Source: Xenorhabdus sp014467285 (GTDB lineage Bacteria; Pseudomonadota; Gammaproteobacteria; Enterobacterales; Enterobacteriaceae). Taken from it: a stretch of DNA of 64,000 nucleotides. Of this stretch, positions 1-9,391 are shown in pieces. The position numbers and the translations under genes were made by a program. Each line of letters starts with the position of its first letter. Position 1 is the first letter of the stretch. The notes beneath the pieces were generated by a model, which was given only the letters and a program-made list of their open reading frames with translations, was not told the DNA's origin and did no database searches. The DNA is taken from positions 62,001-126,000 of the forward strand of contig NZ_NKHR01000003.1 in NCBI RefSeq assembly GCF_014467285.1, read 5' to 3'.

Positions 1-1168
1 TGCCGTTGTTAACCGGGCTGCGTGGTCGGTTAATTGGCAGACTCAACCCGTTTGCACCAATGCGGTAAAACTGCGTATCAGCATATGCGAACAGGCGCCC
101 TTGCAACAGTTTGTCTTCTGAAGGCTCAATTCCAGGAACCAGATTGGAAGGGGCCATAGCTACCTGTTCGATCTCTTGAAACACATTGTCTGGGTTTTTA
201 TTCAGCACCATCTGGCCGATTTTTCTTTCCGGCACATCTGGCCAAATTTTAGTGGCATCTAGAGGGTCAAAATCAAATTTCTTCAAATCCTCTGGTTTCA
301 ATATTTGGATGTAGAGATCCCATTTTGGATAATCGCCGCGATTGATTGCCGCTACCAAATCGTGCGTCATATGGCTGTAGTCTTTGCCCTGTATCTGTTC
401 AACCTGCAAGGGATCTAGATTTTTTACTCCTTGCAGGGTCTTCCAATGAAACTTCACGTAATGCACTTTTCCTTTGGCGTTTACCAGCTTATAGGCATGA
501 ACGCTATTGCCGTCCATATTGCGATAAGAAGCCGGGGTTCCTTCATTGGAATACAGTAACGTCAGTGTGCGGATCGATTCTGGTACATGTGAAAAGAAAT
601 CGAAGCGGCGAGCATCGTTATCAAGATTAGTACGAGGGTCTGGCTTAAAAGCATGCACCATATCCGGAAACTTGATGGCATCACGGATAAAAAAGGTGGG
701 AAAGTTGTTGCCGACCAGATCCCAGTTACCTTCTGTTGTATAAAACTTGGTCGCAAAACCGCGCGGGTCGCGCAGTGTTTCCGGCGAGTGGTTGCCGTGT
801 ATAACGCTTGAGAATCGGACAAACACAGGGGTTTTGCTGCCGACAGTAAACACTTTCGCAATGGTCAGATTGGAGATATCCGCTGTAGCAGTGAACTCCC
901 CGTGCGCCCCGGTGCCGCGTGCATGCACTACACGCTCAGGGGTGCGCTCGCGATCGAAACGTTGCAGCTTTTGTAGTAACTGTACATCCTGCAACAGCAC
1001 CGAGCCACCGGAGCCGGCAGTCTGAGAATTCTGATTATCTCCTACCGGAGCACCGTTATCGCGGGTTAAGGTATCTGCCAGCGTCATCGGGCTGATGGCC
1101 AACCAAGTTAAAACAATCAGCAGCTTTTTCCGGATCGTTAAGCTGCCGATTATACGGTTATTGCTCAT
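1..1168 (-). CDS. Exported heme catalase (C-terminus beyond window)
   Basis: Decomposes hydrogen peroxide to water and oxygen. About 389 codons are visible, read from the ATG at 1168 towards base 1, and the C-terminus lies outside the window. Residues 1-31 form a signal peptide ending in TLA, so a periplasmic location is likely, as in KatB-type catalases; cytoplasmic catalases lack this. The distal heme signature FDRERTPERVVHARGTG starts near residue 71, with His82 as the catalytic residue. VGNNFPTFFIRD carries the distal Asn. RLFAYADTQ near residue 357 holds the proximal heme-ligand Tyr. No partner gene is visible in the window. The family is certain; the subtype and symbol are not. Confidence 0.93.
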   Translation of the reverse strand, partial: MSNNRIIGSLTIRKKLLIVLTWLAISPMTLADTLTRDNGAPVGDNQNSQTAGSGGSVLLQDVQLLQKLQRFDRERTPERVVHARGTGAHGEFTATADISNLTIAKVFTVGSKTPVFVRFSSVIHGNHSPETLRDPRGFATKFYTTEGNWDLVGNNFPTFFIRDAIKFPDMVHAFKPDPRTNLDNDARRFDFFSHVPESIRTLTLLYSNEGTPASYRNMDGNSVHAYKLVNAKGKVHYVKFHWKTLQGVKNLDPLQVEQIQGKDYSHMTHDLVAAINRGDYPKWDLYIQILKPEDLKKFDFDPLDATKIWPDVPERKIGQMVLNKNPDNVFQEIEQVAMAPSNLVPGIEPSEDKLLQGRLFAYADTQFYRIGANGLSLPINRPRSPVNNG

Positions 1169-1741
1169 AATGCTATCCTCGTCTGATATTGTGATAAATC
1201 TTCCGACGGAAAGGCAGAGGAGGCAGCCGTTTATCGGCCTGCGATTCGCAGGCAATCGGCGAAATCAACTGTGCAAAATACCTTCTGATGTGAAATCACC
1301 GAACACGTTCAGCACATTTATTATTTTTTGACATGAATGCCTTATCGGCAGTTTTGCTTAACCGGACTCGTTTTTCCTCACCTGCTCGTTACTGCCACCT
1401 TCGCCTTTCTCATCGTTGGGTGATGCAGGCTATCTCACTGAACGTCTACTTTACATGGCATTGTACTTATAGGTGAATACACTACTACCTATCGAATTAA
1501 TAGGCTGTACCACCGCAGCAGGCGGTTAAGCACCACCACACCGATGGGCTTATCTTGCCCATACCAAATTATCATGCTGTTCAAATTCTCTTCATAAAAC
1601 GTCAACACGTCTTAGATATTGAATAAATTAACCCTATTAAAAAAATCCGGTATAACTACCGGATTTTTTTAGATGCTTTTTTAATATTGCTGTTTCTCTG
1701 GAGGGCGTTGTTGAATATTATTTTTAACTTACTGATTCAAC
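1169..1741. other. Intergenic region between catalase and MBL-fold gene
   Basis: This 573-base stretch should contain the catalase promoter, but I see no clear operator. One open frame on the minus strand (1489-1608, GTG start, 40 codons, ending LLRWYSLLIR) has no good ribosome binding site and no recognisable family; it could be a gene relic. The end near the MBL gene contains the terminator listed separately. Confidence 0.5.
1639..1670 (-). terminator. Rho-independent terminator of the MBL-fold gene
   Basis: The arms ATCCGGTA and TACCGGAT are perfectly complementary around a TAAC loop. A-runs and T-runs flank the stem, so it can end transcription in both directions. It lies about 70 bases past the stop of the MBL-fold gene. 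Confidence 0.85.
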
Positions 1742-2629
1742 TTACTGAGGCCACTTCATTTCGCCTTTTAATACCTTGGCACTTAGTTCAAGGCTGGATT
1801 CATCAGCAAGGTCTGGATAGTGATTTTTCATCGCGGTAATCAACGCATCGGCATCTTTTGCTTTTGGTAATTTTTTTTCCAATGTGGTCAGATAATTTTG
1901 CGTGAAGGTTACGGAATCTAACGTCATTGATGAATTCCCCAGATAATGGCCTGGTACAACCGTTTCAGGTTTTAAGCTCTTGATTCGATCCAATGTTTGC
2001 ATCCAATGTTGACGAGACTCTTTGGTTTGAGTGTCTGCAATCCATACATGAATATTGTCAGAAACCGTGACACCACCGACAACCGCTTTCAGTTTGGGCA
2101 CCCAAACAAAAGTACGATCAGGAGCCGGACCGTCCAAACCTTCAACAATCAGTTTTTCGCCATCAATGGTGAAAGTATTTCCTTTTAGTGGTTCAGGTAC
2201 AATGACTTTCTTAGGCGCCTGATCGGCAAGAATTCCACCCCAATAGGCTAATTTACCGTCTTTGGTTTCATTGATCGCTTTGATGGTTTCCGGTGATGCA
2301 ATGACCTTGGCTTTCGGGAAGGCTTCGGTGATGACATCAAGGCCAAAGTAAAAATCAGGATCGGATTGGCTGATATAGATCGTTGTCAGTTTCTTACCTG
2401 TCTGCTGGATCATTTTCACTAATTCTTGAGCATCATTTTTCTTAAACTGGGCATCGATCAGAACAACCTCACGATCGCCACTGATGATTTCAGAAGAAAC
2501 AGGGAAAATGCCTTTTTCGCCCGGATTGTAGATATCCAGTTTGAGGTCGGCTGCTTGGGCCAGTGATGCCATTCCCAAAGAAAGGGTCGCCGCCAGAGCG
2601 ATATTTGATGTTGTTTTGCGAGCCATCAT
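1742..2629 (-). CDS. Exported metallo-beta-lactamase-fold protein with altered metal motif
   Basis: A 295-residue protein with a clear signal peptide (residues 1-26, cut after AQA). The fold is indicated by the strand order, by VVLIDAQF (residues 55-62), and by a late VPGHYLG that keeps one expected His. The hallmark HxHxDH loop is replaced by SQSDPDFYFG (about 87-96), so both His ligands of metal site 1 are missing while two Asp residues remain. Related exported proteins in other proteobacteria are annotated only as MBL-fold hydrolases, and the substrate is unknown. The divergent LysR gene at 2767 shares the promoter region and is its likely regulator. Two adjacent ATG codons could serve as start, and AGGA lies just upstream. 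Confidence 0.82.
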   Translation of the reverse strand: MMARKTTSNIALAATLSLGMASLAQAADLKLDIYNPGEKGIFPVSSEIISGDREVVLIDAQFKKNDAQELVKMIQQTGKKLTTIYISQSDPDFYFGLDVITEAFPKAKVIASPETIKAINETKDGKLAYWGGILADQAPKKVIVPEPLKGNTFTIDGEKLIVEGLDGPAPDRTFVWVPKLKAVVGGVTVSDNIHVWIADTQTKESRQHWMQTLDRIKSLKPETVVPGHYLGNSSMTLDSVTFTQNYLTTLEKKLPKAKDADALITAMKNHYPDLADESSLELSAKVLKGEMKWPQ

Positions 2630-2766
2630 CGAATTCCTATATCAAAATACTTATTTGCTTGAATGGCATGTATGATAAGTTGCATTTTTCGATTGAAAAA
2701 CCACAAAATAAGCAATTATTTGTTGCATATATCGTTCTAATCAGAGCGAGGAATGAGGCGGTTAAA

Positions 2767-3687
2767 ATGGATAGGGTCACAGCAGCACAGGTATTTGTCA
2801 CGATTGTTGAGCAAGGAAGTTTAATCGCGGCAGCAGAACGTTTGGATATGTCGAGAGCGATGGTATCCCGGTATTTAGCTGAAATGGAAAAATGGGCAGG
2901 TATTCGCTTATTACATCGCACAACACGCAAGATTAGCCTGACCTCGGCAGGAGAGAGTGCTTATCAACGTAGTCTAAAGTTGATGGAATTAGCGGAAGCA
3001 ATGCCGGTACAGCAATCTTTGGAAGCGCAGACGTTGAAAGGATTATTGCGGCTGAGTTGTTCCCAATCATTGAGTATCAGTGCGCTGTCAGTTGCGATAC
3101 CTGAATTTATGCGGCTATATCCACAGATCGCTGTCAATCTGCAAATGAATAATAAAGCCATCAACTTGATTGAGGAACGGATTGATTTAGCGATCCGTAT
3201 TACTAATAATCTGGAACCCAACCTGATTGCCCGACCATTATCGACTTGTCATTCTGTTGTTTGTGCCGCCCCTTCTTATTTAGCTGGAAAATCTATTCCC
3301 CAAAACCCGGCGGATTTGGCATCACATAATTGCCTGACTTATAACTTTTTTGGCAAAAGTTTATGGCTGTTTGAAAAACAGCACGAGAAATATTCAGTTC
3401 CCGTCTGCGGTACGTTAAGTGCTAATGAATCGACAGTATTAATGGAAGCGACTTTGCAGGGAGCGGGGATAGCAATGCAGCCTTACTATTCTGTTTCTTC
3501 TCATTTGAAGTCCGGGAAGTTGGTTGAGTTGTTACCTGATTATCAACCACAGGCAATGGGGATCTATGGCATCTATAGCAGCCGCCAGAATATGCCCGCG
3601 ACTCTTCGGGCGTTGTTGGATTTCCTGGTGGAGTGGTTTACAACATCGCCTCATTGGCAACAGTTAATGCTGAAAAGCGGATGCTAA
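2767..3687 (+). CDS. LysR-family transcriptional regulator
   Basis: A 306-residue regulator. An N-terminal winged helix-turn-helix (AAERLDMSRAMVSRYLAEME, about residues 20-39) is followed by a substrate-binding-type effector domain. I chose the ATG at 2767, giving MDRVTAAQ, because it matches the normal start of this family and GAGG lies just upstream; the open frame extends further upstream without family similarity. It is divergent from the MBL-fold gene and probably controls it. Its last 24 bases overlap the end of the convergent lysR gene. The effector is unknown. Confidence 0.88.
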   Translation: MDRVTAAQVFVTIVEQGSLIAAAERLDMSRAMVSRYLAEMEKWAGIRLLHRTTRKISLTSAGESAYQRSLKLMELAEAMPVQQSLEAQTLKGLLRLSCSQSLSISALSVAIPEFMRLYPQIAVNLQMNNKAINLIEERIDLAIRITNNLEPNLIARPLSTCHSVVCAAPSYLAGKSIPQNPADLASHNCLTYNFFGKSLWLFEKQHEKYSVPVCGTLSANESTVLMEATLQGAGIAMQPYYSVSSHLKSGKLVELLPDYQPQAMGIYGIYSSRQNMPATLRALLDFLVEWFTTSPHWQQLMLKSGC

Positions 3688-4593
3688 CTTTAAGGGAAAC
3701 TGAGCGGCTTGTTGTTTTAAATGATGAATAAAGATTTCAACAGGCTCTGAAGAGGGGCGGTGTATGGGTTTAATTAAACTCACTGTAAAGGGAATATCGA
3801 TACTGAATGGCCGGATGCAGATCCCTGCCTTGTTATCTAAATAATCCAGCGCAGTGAGTGGGTTGACGATCGATAAACCAATACCTTCGTTGATCATGGC
3901 ACAAATTGAGGCCGCACTATGAGTTTCCATTACCATATTGCGATTGACATGATGCTCAGTAAAGATCGTGTCAATGAGCTGTCGGTAACTGTCTGTGATC
4001 GATAAGCTGATAAATTTTTGTCCGTGAAAATCTGCCGGGGTCAATTGTGATTTTTGACAGAGTGGATGATGAATAGGCAAGACACAAACTTCATTTAAGG
4101 TGATCAATGTATCTTGCTCAGTACCTGCGGGAGTCTGTAAGTGCTCGGTCAGGCCAATATCATGGCGTTGTGCTGAGAGCCATTCCTCTAAGAGAGGAGA
4201 TTCTTGTGGAATGATGGTCAATTTTGCTTCTGGATAACATTGGATAAAGCTGCGGCAAGCTTTTGGCAGCAAAGACTGAGAAAACATAGGCAGGCAAGCA
4301 ATGGACAATTGGGCATGCTCAAACTGGCGAATACTGTCAGCCGCGTTGATTATTCTTTCCAGCCCATAATAAGAGCGCTGTACTTCTTCAAATAACCGCA
4401 ATCCTTGTGCGGTGGGAAACAAGCGCCCTTTGATGCGATCAAACAATTTGAATTTTAGTAACTGTTCCAGACGGGCGAGTTCACGGCTGACGGTTGGTTG
4501 TGACGTTTTCAATAAGACTGCCGCATCAGTCAGGTTTTTAGTGGTCATTACGGCATGAAAAATTTCTATGTGCCGCCATGAGCAGGAACGCAT
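3664..4593 (-). CDS. lysR: LysR, activator of lysA
   Basis: A 309-residue LysR-type regulator. The helix-turn-helix (AAVLLKTSQPTVSRELARLE) sits at about residues 24-43 and is followed by an effector-binding domain. It is divergent from lysA across a 142-base gap, the same arrangement as the E. coli lysR-lysA pair, in which LysR activates lysA in response to diaminopimelate and lysine. The similarity and position together make this assignment secure. Its stop overlaps the end of the convergent LysR gene. Confidence 0.92.
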   Translation of the reverse strand: MRSCSWRHIEIFHAVMTTKNLTDAAVLLKTSQPTVSRELARLEQLLKFKLFDRIKGRLFPTAQGLRLFEEVQRSYYGLERIINAADSIRQFEHAQLSIACLPMFSQSLLPKACRSFIQCYPEAKLTIIPQESPLLEEWLSAQRHDIGLTEHLQTPAGTEQDTLITLNEVCVLPIHHPLCQKSQLTPADFHGQKFISLSITDSYRQLIDTIFTEHHVNRNMVMETHSAASICAMINEGIGLSIVNPLTALDYLDNKAGICIRPFSIDIPFTVSLIKPIHRPSSEPVEIFIHHLKQQAAQFPLKLASAFQH

Positions 4594-4625
4594 ATTATTT
4601 ACCTCTTGTTACTTATTGATGGAAA

Positions 4626-4659
4626 AATAGACTAATCGATATCATGAATGAATAGACTA
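4626..4659. promoter_or_regulatory. Candidate LysR binding region (direct repeats)
   Basis: The nonamer AATAGACTA occurs twice, at 4626-4634 and 4651-4659, with starts 25 bases apart. The pair lies between the divergent lysR and lysA starts, where LysR-type proteins bind. That LysR binds here is an inference; no consensus was computed. Confidence 0.4.
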
Positions 4660-4735
4660 TAGCTAAATGGATATTTTTATTCCTGCCTTATTGTTGTCAA
4701 TAATGAAGCATCTGCTGATTCTGTGAGGCACTTCA

Positions 4736-6031
4736 ATGGCAATCTCAACTTTTCCTAATGGATTAGGGGAAAATTTTACCCCTGAGAATTTACTTCAATT
4801 ACCTGTTCAATACGGAACACCATTGTGGCTTTATGATGGTGATAACATCATTAAGAAAATCAAAAAATTAAAACAGTTTGATGTTATCCGGTTCGCACAG
4901 AAAGCGTGTTCCAATACCCATATCCTGCGTTTAATGAGAGGACAGGGTGTGAAAGTAGATGCGGTTTCATTAGGGGAAATCGAACGTGCGCTTTATGCGG
5001 GCTTTCAACCAGGGCGCGATAGATCGGAGATTGTCTTTACTGCCGATGTGATTGATAAGGCAACGTTGCATCGTGTTATTGAGTTGGATATTCCTGTCAA
5101 TACTGGCTCTATTGATATGTTGGAACAGATTGGGGAACGCCAGTCTGGTCATCCTGTCTGGTTGCGCATCAATCCTGGATTTGGGCATGGACATAGTCAA
5201 AAGACTAATACCGGTGGTGAAAATAGCAAACACGGTATTTGGTATCAGGATCTACCTTTGGCGATTGAAAAGATCCATCAGTATGGCTTGAAACTGGTGG
5301 GGCTGCATATGCACATCGGTTCAGGCGTGGATTATCAGCATCTCGCTAATGTATGTAATGCGATGGTAGAACAGGTCATATTATGCGGAGAAGATATTCA
5401 GTCTATTTCAGCAGGAGGCGGATTATCAATCCCCTATAAAATCGGTGAAGAAGCGGTAGATACCGAACATTATTACAGCTTATGGCATGAAGCCCGTCAG
5501 CGTATTGAGCAACATGTGGGGCATCATGTTGAGTTGGAAATTGAACCCGGCCGTTTTCTGGTTGCTGAATCAGGGATCTTAATGGCAGAAGTGCGGGCGG
5601 TAAAATCTATGGGCAGCCGTCATTATGTGTTGGCGGATGCCGGTTTCAATGATTTGATGCGCCCGGCTATGTATGGCAGTTATCACCATATTTCTGTTTT
5701 GCCAATCAATGGCATTGCTGATGATGCAAATTTACAGGAAACGAATCTGTCTGAAACAAATCTGAGCGAAACACTCGTTGCAGGGCCGCTATGCGAATCA
5801 GGTGATGTTTTTACTCAGTTGGAAGGTGGAGAAGTTATCCCGCGCATGCTGCCTCAGGTAAGTGTTGGAGATTATCTGATCTTTCACGATACAGGCGCTT
5901 ACGGGGCATCGATGTCTTCAAATTATAATAGCCGCCCTTTGATTCCTGAAATCATGTTTACCGGCGGAGAAGCACGTTTGATTCGTCGTCGCCAGACAAT
6001 AGAAGAGTTGTTATCGTTGGAGTCCGTTTAA
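4736..6031 (+). CDS. lysA: Diaminopimelate decarboxylase
   Basis: Removes CO2 from meso-diaminopimelate to give lysine, the final step of the pathway, in the cytoplasm and with PLP. The 431-residue protein follows E. coli LysA closely. It has FAQKACSN with the PLP-binding Lys56, the barrel segment GFGHGHSQKTNTGGENSKHG, HMHIGSG, EIEPGRFLV, and GPLCESGDVF with the active-site Cys at the dimer interface. An insertion at residues 332-346 (bases 5729-5773) contains the near-repeat NLQET NLSET NLSET just before GPLCESG; E. coli LysA has no such run. It is expected to be activated by the divergent lysR. Confidence 0.97.
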   Translation: MAISTFPNGLGENFTPENLLQLPVQYGTPLWLYDGDNIIKKIKKLKQFDVIRFAQKACSNTHILRLMRGQGVKVDAVSLGEIERALYAGFQPGRDRSEIVFTADVIDKATLHRVIELDIPVNTGSIDMLEQIGERQSGHPVWLRINPGFGHGHSQKTNTGGENSKHGIWYQDLPLAIEKIHQYGLKLVGLHMHIGSGVDYQHLANVCNAMVEQVILCGEDIQSISAGGGLSIPYKIGEEAVDTEHYYSLWHEARQRIEQHVGHHVELEIEPGRFLVAESGILMAEVRAVKSMGSRHYVLADAGFNDLMRPAMYGSYHHISVLPINGIADDANLQETNLSETNLSETLVAGPLCESGDVFTQLEGGEVIPRMLPQVSVGDYLIFHDTGAYGASMSSNYNSRPLIPEIMFTGGEARLIRRRQTIEELLSLESV

Positions 6032-6034
6032 AAT

Positions 6035-6062
6035 AAAATACAGGGCATTTGCCCCGTATTTT
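6035..6062 (+). terminator. lysA/fadE convergent terminator
   Basis: The arms AAAATACAGGGC and GCCCCGTATTTT form a stem with one mismatch and an ATTT loop. The A-rich and T-rich flanks allow it to act for both lysA and the convergent fadE. Confidence 0.75.
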
Positions 6063-6086
6063 ATTAATCATATTTTCTGGTCAGCA

Positions 6087-8534
6087 TCAGGCTGCTTTAG
6101 TTTGACGCTGACTTTCAGGCTTTTTTGCAGGGTTTGGTACAGCAAACGCATCTGGCTCGAACTCATCGACATTGATTGAACGCAGTCGGCTGTTTTCTGC
6201 ACGTTTCAGGATATCCGCTTCTTCCTGAGTGATCTTATGCTCTGTCAATGCTGTTTCAGCTAATTTATCCAGACGAGTAAAGCTCAGGTTTTTGCCTGCT
6301 TCGCGGCTCAAACGTGCGTGGATTGGCTCTGCGGCGATGATATCGTGCAATGCGGCTTCCAATAACCCGTGAGGGTTGTGCTCACTTGGGGTCAGATATT
6401 GTCCACGCCCAATCCGGCTGCGGGTTGCGGAAGGCGTTTGTAATATCTGGGCCAGCTTGTGATCCAGTTTATCGGATGGTGCAGTATGTGCACGGCCCAA
6501 TGGGAAGACAATTACTCGCATTAAACCTGCGACTAAACGGTTAGGGAAATTGCGCAGTAAATCGTTCATAGCCAGTTCTGCTTGGTTCAGGCTATCTTCG
6601 ACTGCCCATTGTACCAATGGCAAATCTTCTTTCTGGCGGTCTTCGTCTTCATAGCGTTTCAGTGCAGCGGAAGCTAAGAAAATTTGGCTCAGAATGTCTC
6701 CCAGACGAGCTGAAATGCGTTCACGGCGTTTCAGGCTGCCACCCAATACTCCCATTGAAACATCAGAGAGCAGGGCAAGGTTGGCACTTAACCGATTGAT
6801 CTGTTGGTAATAACGGCGAGTTGCATCATTGACTGGCGAACTGCTGGTTCTGCCTTTAGTAATACCAAGCCACAAGCTGCGCAGGGTATTGCTGGCAACA
6901 TGACCTAAATGACCAAACAGGGCCTTATCAAAGGCTTTAACATTGTTACCTTCTGCTGCTGCGATTTCAGCCAGTACATAAGGATGGCAACGAATTGCAC
7001 CTTGACCGAAGATGATCATGCTGCGGGTCAGAATGTTTGCACCTTCTACAGTAATAGCAATGGGGGAGCCTTGATAGCTACGGGCAAGGAAGTTGGATGG
7101 CCCAAGACAAATGCCTTTACCGCCTGCGATATCCATTGCATCAATCATGGAGCGTTGCCCTCTGTGAGTACAATGGTATTTCACGATAGCAGACAGAACT
7201 GCCGGTTTTTCGCCCTGCATGATGCCGCTGGTAATCATGGTCGCAGCCGCATCCATCAGGTAAGAATTACCTGCGATACGTGCCAATGGTTCTTCGATAC
7301 CTTCCATTTTACCAATAGGCAATTTGAACTGGCGGCGAATATGGGAATAAGCACCAATTGCCATTGCAGCGCTTTTCAATCCCCCGGTCGCATTGGATGG
7401 CAGGGTAATGCCACGACCAACGGACAGACATTCAACCAGCATACGCCAGCCCTGGCCTGCCATTTTCGGCCCACCAATGATGTAATCGATAGGAACGAAA
7501 ATGTCTTTCCCACGAGTTGGCCCATTCTGGAATGGGACGTTCAATGGGAAATGTCGCTGACCAATTTCAACCCCGGGGGTGCTAGTTGGGATCAAAGCAC
7601 AGGTAATGCCGAGTGATTCGGTATCTCCCAGCAGGTGGTCAGGATCGTACAGTTTGAATGCCAATCCAAGCACTGTCGCGATAGGAGCAAGCGTAATGTA
7701 ACGTTTATTCCAGTTCAGGCGCATGCCAAGAACTTGTTCACCTTGCCATTCACCCATACAGACCACGCCGGTATCAGGGATAGCGCCGGCATCGGAACCC
7801 GCTTCTGGGCTGGTTAAGGCAAAGCAGGGCATTTCTTCGCCACGGGCAAGACCTGGCAGGTAACGTTTTTTCTGTTCATCAGTACCATAGTGTTGCAACA
7901 ATTCACCCGGCCCCAGAGAGTTAGGGACACCGACAGTAATCGCCAGAATACCGGAGACACCTGCGAGTTTTTGCAATACCTGAGATTGGGCATAAGCGGA
8001 AAATTCCAGACCACCGTATTCTTTCTTGATGATCATGGCAAAGAAGCGATGTTCTTTCAGATAAGTCCAAAGTTCTGGCGGTAAGTCAGCCAATTCATGG
8101 GTGATTTCGAAATCATTTGCCATGCGGCAGGCTACTTCTACCGGACCATCAATAAATGCTTGTTCTTCAGCGGATAACTGTGGTTTTGGATAGTTATGCA
8201 GTTTTTGCCAGTCAGGGCTGCCACGGAATAGATCGCCTTCCCACCAGGTTGTTCCTGCATCAATGGCTTCTTTCTCTGTGGTGGACATGCTTGGCATAAC
8301 CTTGCGGAAAGCTTTTAAGCCGGGAGCAGAGAAGAGAGAAATACGTATTGGTGTAAAGACAAGAGGGAACAGGATAATTGCGAGTGGTAACAGCAACCAG
8401 TAACTCCAAAGGCTGGTGATGCCCATGACCAAAGTATAGGCAACAAGCAATAAGCTACTGAGTGTCAGGCTGACTTTGCGGTAACAAAGCCCGCCAAGCA
8501 AGACTAAAAACAAAATAATGCTGAGAGCGGTCAT
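6087..8534 (-). CDS. fadE: Acyl-CoA dehydrogenase FadE
   Basis: Catalyses the first step of fatty acid beta-oxidation, making trans-2-enoyl-CoA with FAD. It has 815 residues against 814 in E. coli FadE and is collinear throughout. Two hydrophobic segments in the first 65 residues suggest membrane association. The acyl-CoA dehydrogenase domain spans roughly residues 100-550 and includes CFALTSPEAGSDAG and FIVPIDYIIGG-like loops, followed by the FadE-specific C-terminal domain. The start is supported by CAGGAG upstream. A FadR-type operator lies 34-50 bases upstream of the start codon, so repression lifted by long-chain acyl-CoA is likely. Confidence 0.96.
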   Translation of the reverse strand: MTALSIILFLVLLGGLCYRKVSLTLSSLLLVAYTLVMGITSLWSYWLLLPLAIILFPLVFTPIRISLFSAPGLKAFRKVMPSMSTTEKEAIDAGTTWWEGDLFRGSPDWQKLHNYPKPQLSAEEQAFIDGPVEVACRMANDFEITHELADLPPELWTYLKEHRFFAMIIKKEYGGLEFSAYAQSQVLQKLAGVSGILAITVGVPNSLGPGELLQHYGTDEQKKRYLPGLARGEEMPCFALTSPEAGSDAGAIPDTGVVCMGEWQGEQVLGMRLNWNKRYITLAPIATVLGLAFKLYDPDHLLGDTESLGITCALIPTSTPGVEIGQRHFPLNVPFQNGPTRGKDIFVPIDYIIGGPKMAGQGWRMLVECLSVGRGITLPSNATGGLKSAAMAIGAYSHIRRQFKLPIGKMEGIEEPLARIAGNSYLMDAAATMITSGIMQGEKPAVLSAIVKYHCTHRGQRSMIDAMDIAGGKGICLGPSNFLARSYQGSPIAITVEGANILTRSMIIFGQGAIRCHPYVLAEIAAAEGNNVKAFDKALFGHLGHVASNTLRSLWLGITKGRTSSSPVNDATRRYYQQINRLSANLALLSDVSMGVLGGSLKRRERISARLGDILSQIFLASAALKRYEDEDRQKEDLPLVQWAVEDSLNQAELAMNDLLRNFPNRLVAGLMRVIVFPLGRAHTAPSDKLDHKLAQILQTPSATRSRIGRGQYLTPSEHNPHGLLEAALHDIIAAEPIHARLSREAGKNLSFTRLDKLAETALTEHKITQEEADILKRAENSRLRSINVDEFEPDAFAVPNPAKKPESQRQTKAA

Positions 8535-8567
8535 AGTAAAACTCCTGTAAATCTCAGGTTGAGTTGT

Positions 8568-8584
8568 CAGAGGTCTGACCTGTT
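8568..8584. promoter_or_regulatory. FadR-type operator upstream of fadE
   Basis: The sequence CAGAGGTCTGACCTGTT contains the perfect FadR core GGTCNGACC and agrees with the E. coli consensus AACTGGTCNGACCAGTT at 12 of 16 defined positions. Its place in the fadE leader/promoter matches known FadR control of fadE. Confidence 0.75.
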
Positions 8585-8786
8585 GTGATGTCCTTCTTTT
8601 TTAGATGAGGAAAAGGCTTTTATCAATATATTTACATCTTAATTACAATCTAGCTCACAAAGTGATTGTAGTTTTACACGTGATAGTTTCATGGAGATGT
8701 GATGGCATCTTCTTTCAGGAGGGGGAATCCGTTACACTGAATAACTGATGTTATTAATCCCGCAGACCTTTCAGGAGTATGAGTCC

Positions 8787-9368
8787 ATGTATCAAGATCT
8801 GATCCGTAGTGAATTATCTGAAGCCGCAGACACGCTGGCTAAATTCCTTAACGATGATGCGAATATTGACGCTATTCAAAAAGCGGCTGTTTTGCTGGCT
8901 GATTCATTCAAGGCAGGAGGAAAAGTGCTGTCCTGTGGCAATGGTGGCTCGCACTGTGATGCCATGCATTTTGCGGAAGAATTGACAGGCCGTTACCGCG
9001 AAAACCGCCCGGGATATCCGGCGATTGCCATTTCCGATCCTAGCCATTTATCCTGCGTGAGCAATGATTTTGGTTATGAGTATGTATTTTCCCGTTACTT
9101 AGAAGCTGTAGGCCAGAAAGGTGATGTGCTGTTAGGCATTTCCACTTCAGGGAATTCAGGCAATATCATCAAAGCGATTGAAGCCGCCCGTGCTAAGGGA
9201 ATGAAAGTCATTACACTGACGGGTAAGGATGGCGGCAAAATGGCTGGCTCAGCCGATGTTGAAATTCGTGTACCACATTTTGGTTATGCGGATCGCATTC
9301 AGGAAATTCATATCAAAGTGATTCATATCTTGATTCAGTTGATTGAAAAAGAAATGGTAAGAGCCTGA
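8787..9368 (+). CDS. gmhA: Sedoheptulose-7-phosphate isomerase
   Basis: Converts sedoheptulose 7-phosphate to D-glycero-D-manno-heptose 7-phosphate, the first step of ADP-heptose synthesis for the LPS inner core. The 193-residue SIS-domain protein keeps the E. coli active-site residues at the same numbers: Ser55, His61, Glu65 and His180. I chose the ATG at 8787, giving MYQDLIRSEL, over an in-frame ATG 39 bases upstream; it matches the E. coli start and has AGGAG about ten bases upstream. It lies between fadE and yafJ as in E. coli. Confidence 0.97.
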   Translation: MYQDLIRSELSEAADTLAKFLNDDANIDAIQKAAVLLADSFKAGGKVLSCGNGGSHCDAMHFAEELTGRYRENRPGYPAIAISDPSHLSCVSNDFGYEYVFSRYLEAVGQKGDVLLGISTSGNSGNIIKAIEAARAKGMKVITLTGKDGGKMAGSADVEIRVPHFGYADRIQEIHIKVIHILIQLIEKEMVRA

Positions 9369-9391
9369 TTGCAGTTTGGTAGGGGTAGGCG

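Noticed and set aside
2563..2766. N-terminal extension of the LysR-family regulator
   Set aside because: The added residues overlap the divergent MBL gene and do not resemble the family, whereas the ATG at 2767 gives the standard LysR start.
6909..7616. 235-codon open frame on the plus strand inside fadE
   Set aside because: It lies wholly antisense to a full-length, well-conserved fadE. It has no ribosome binding site or family resemblance.
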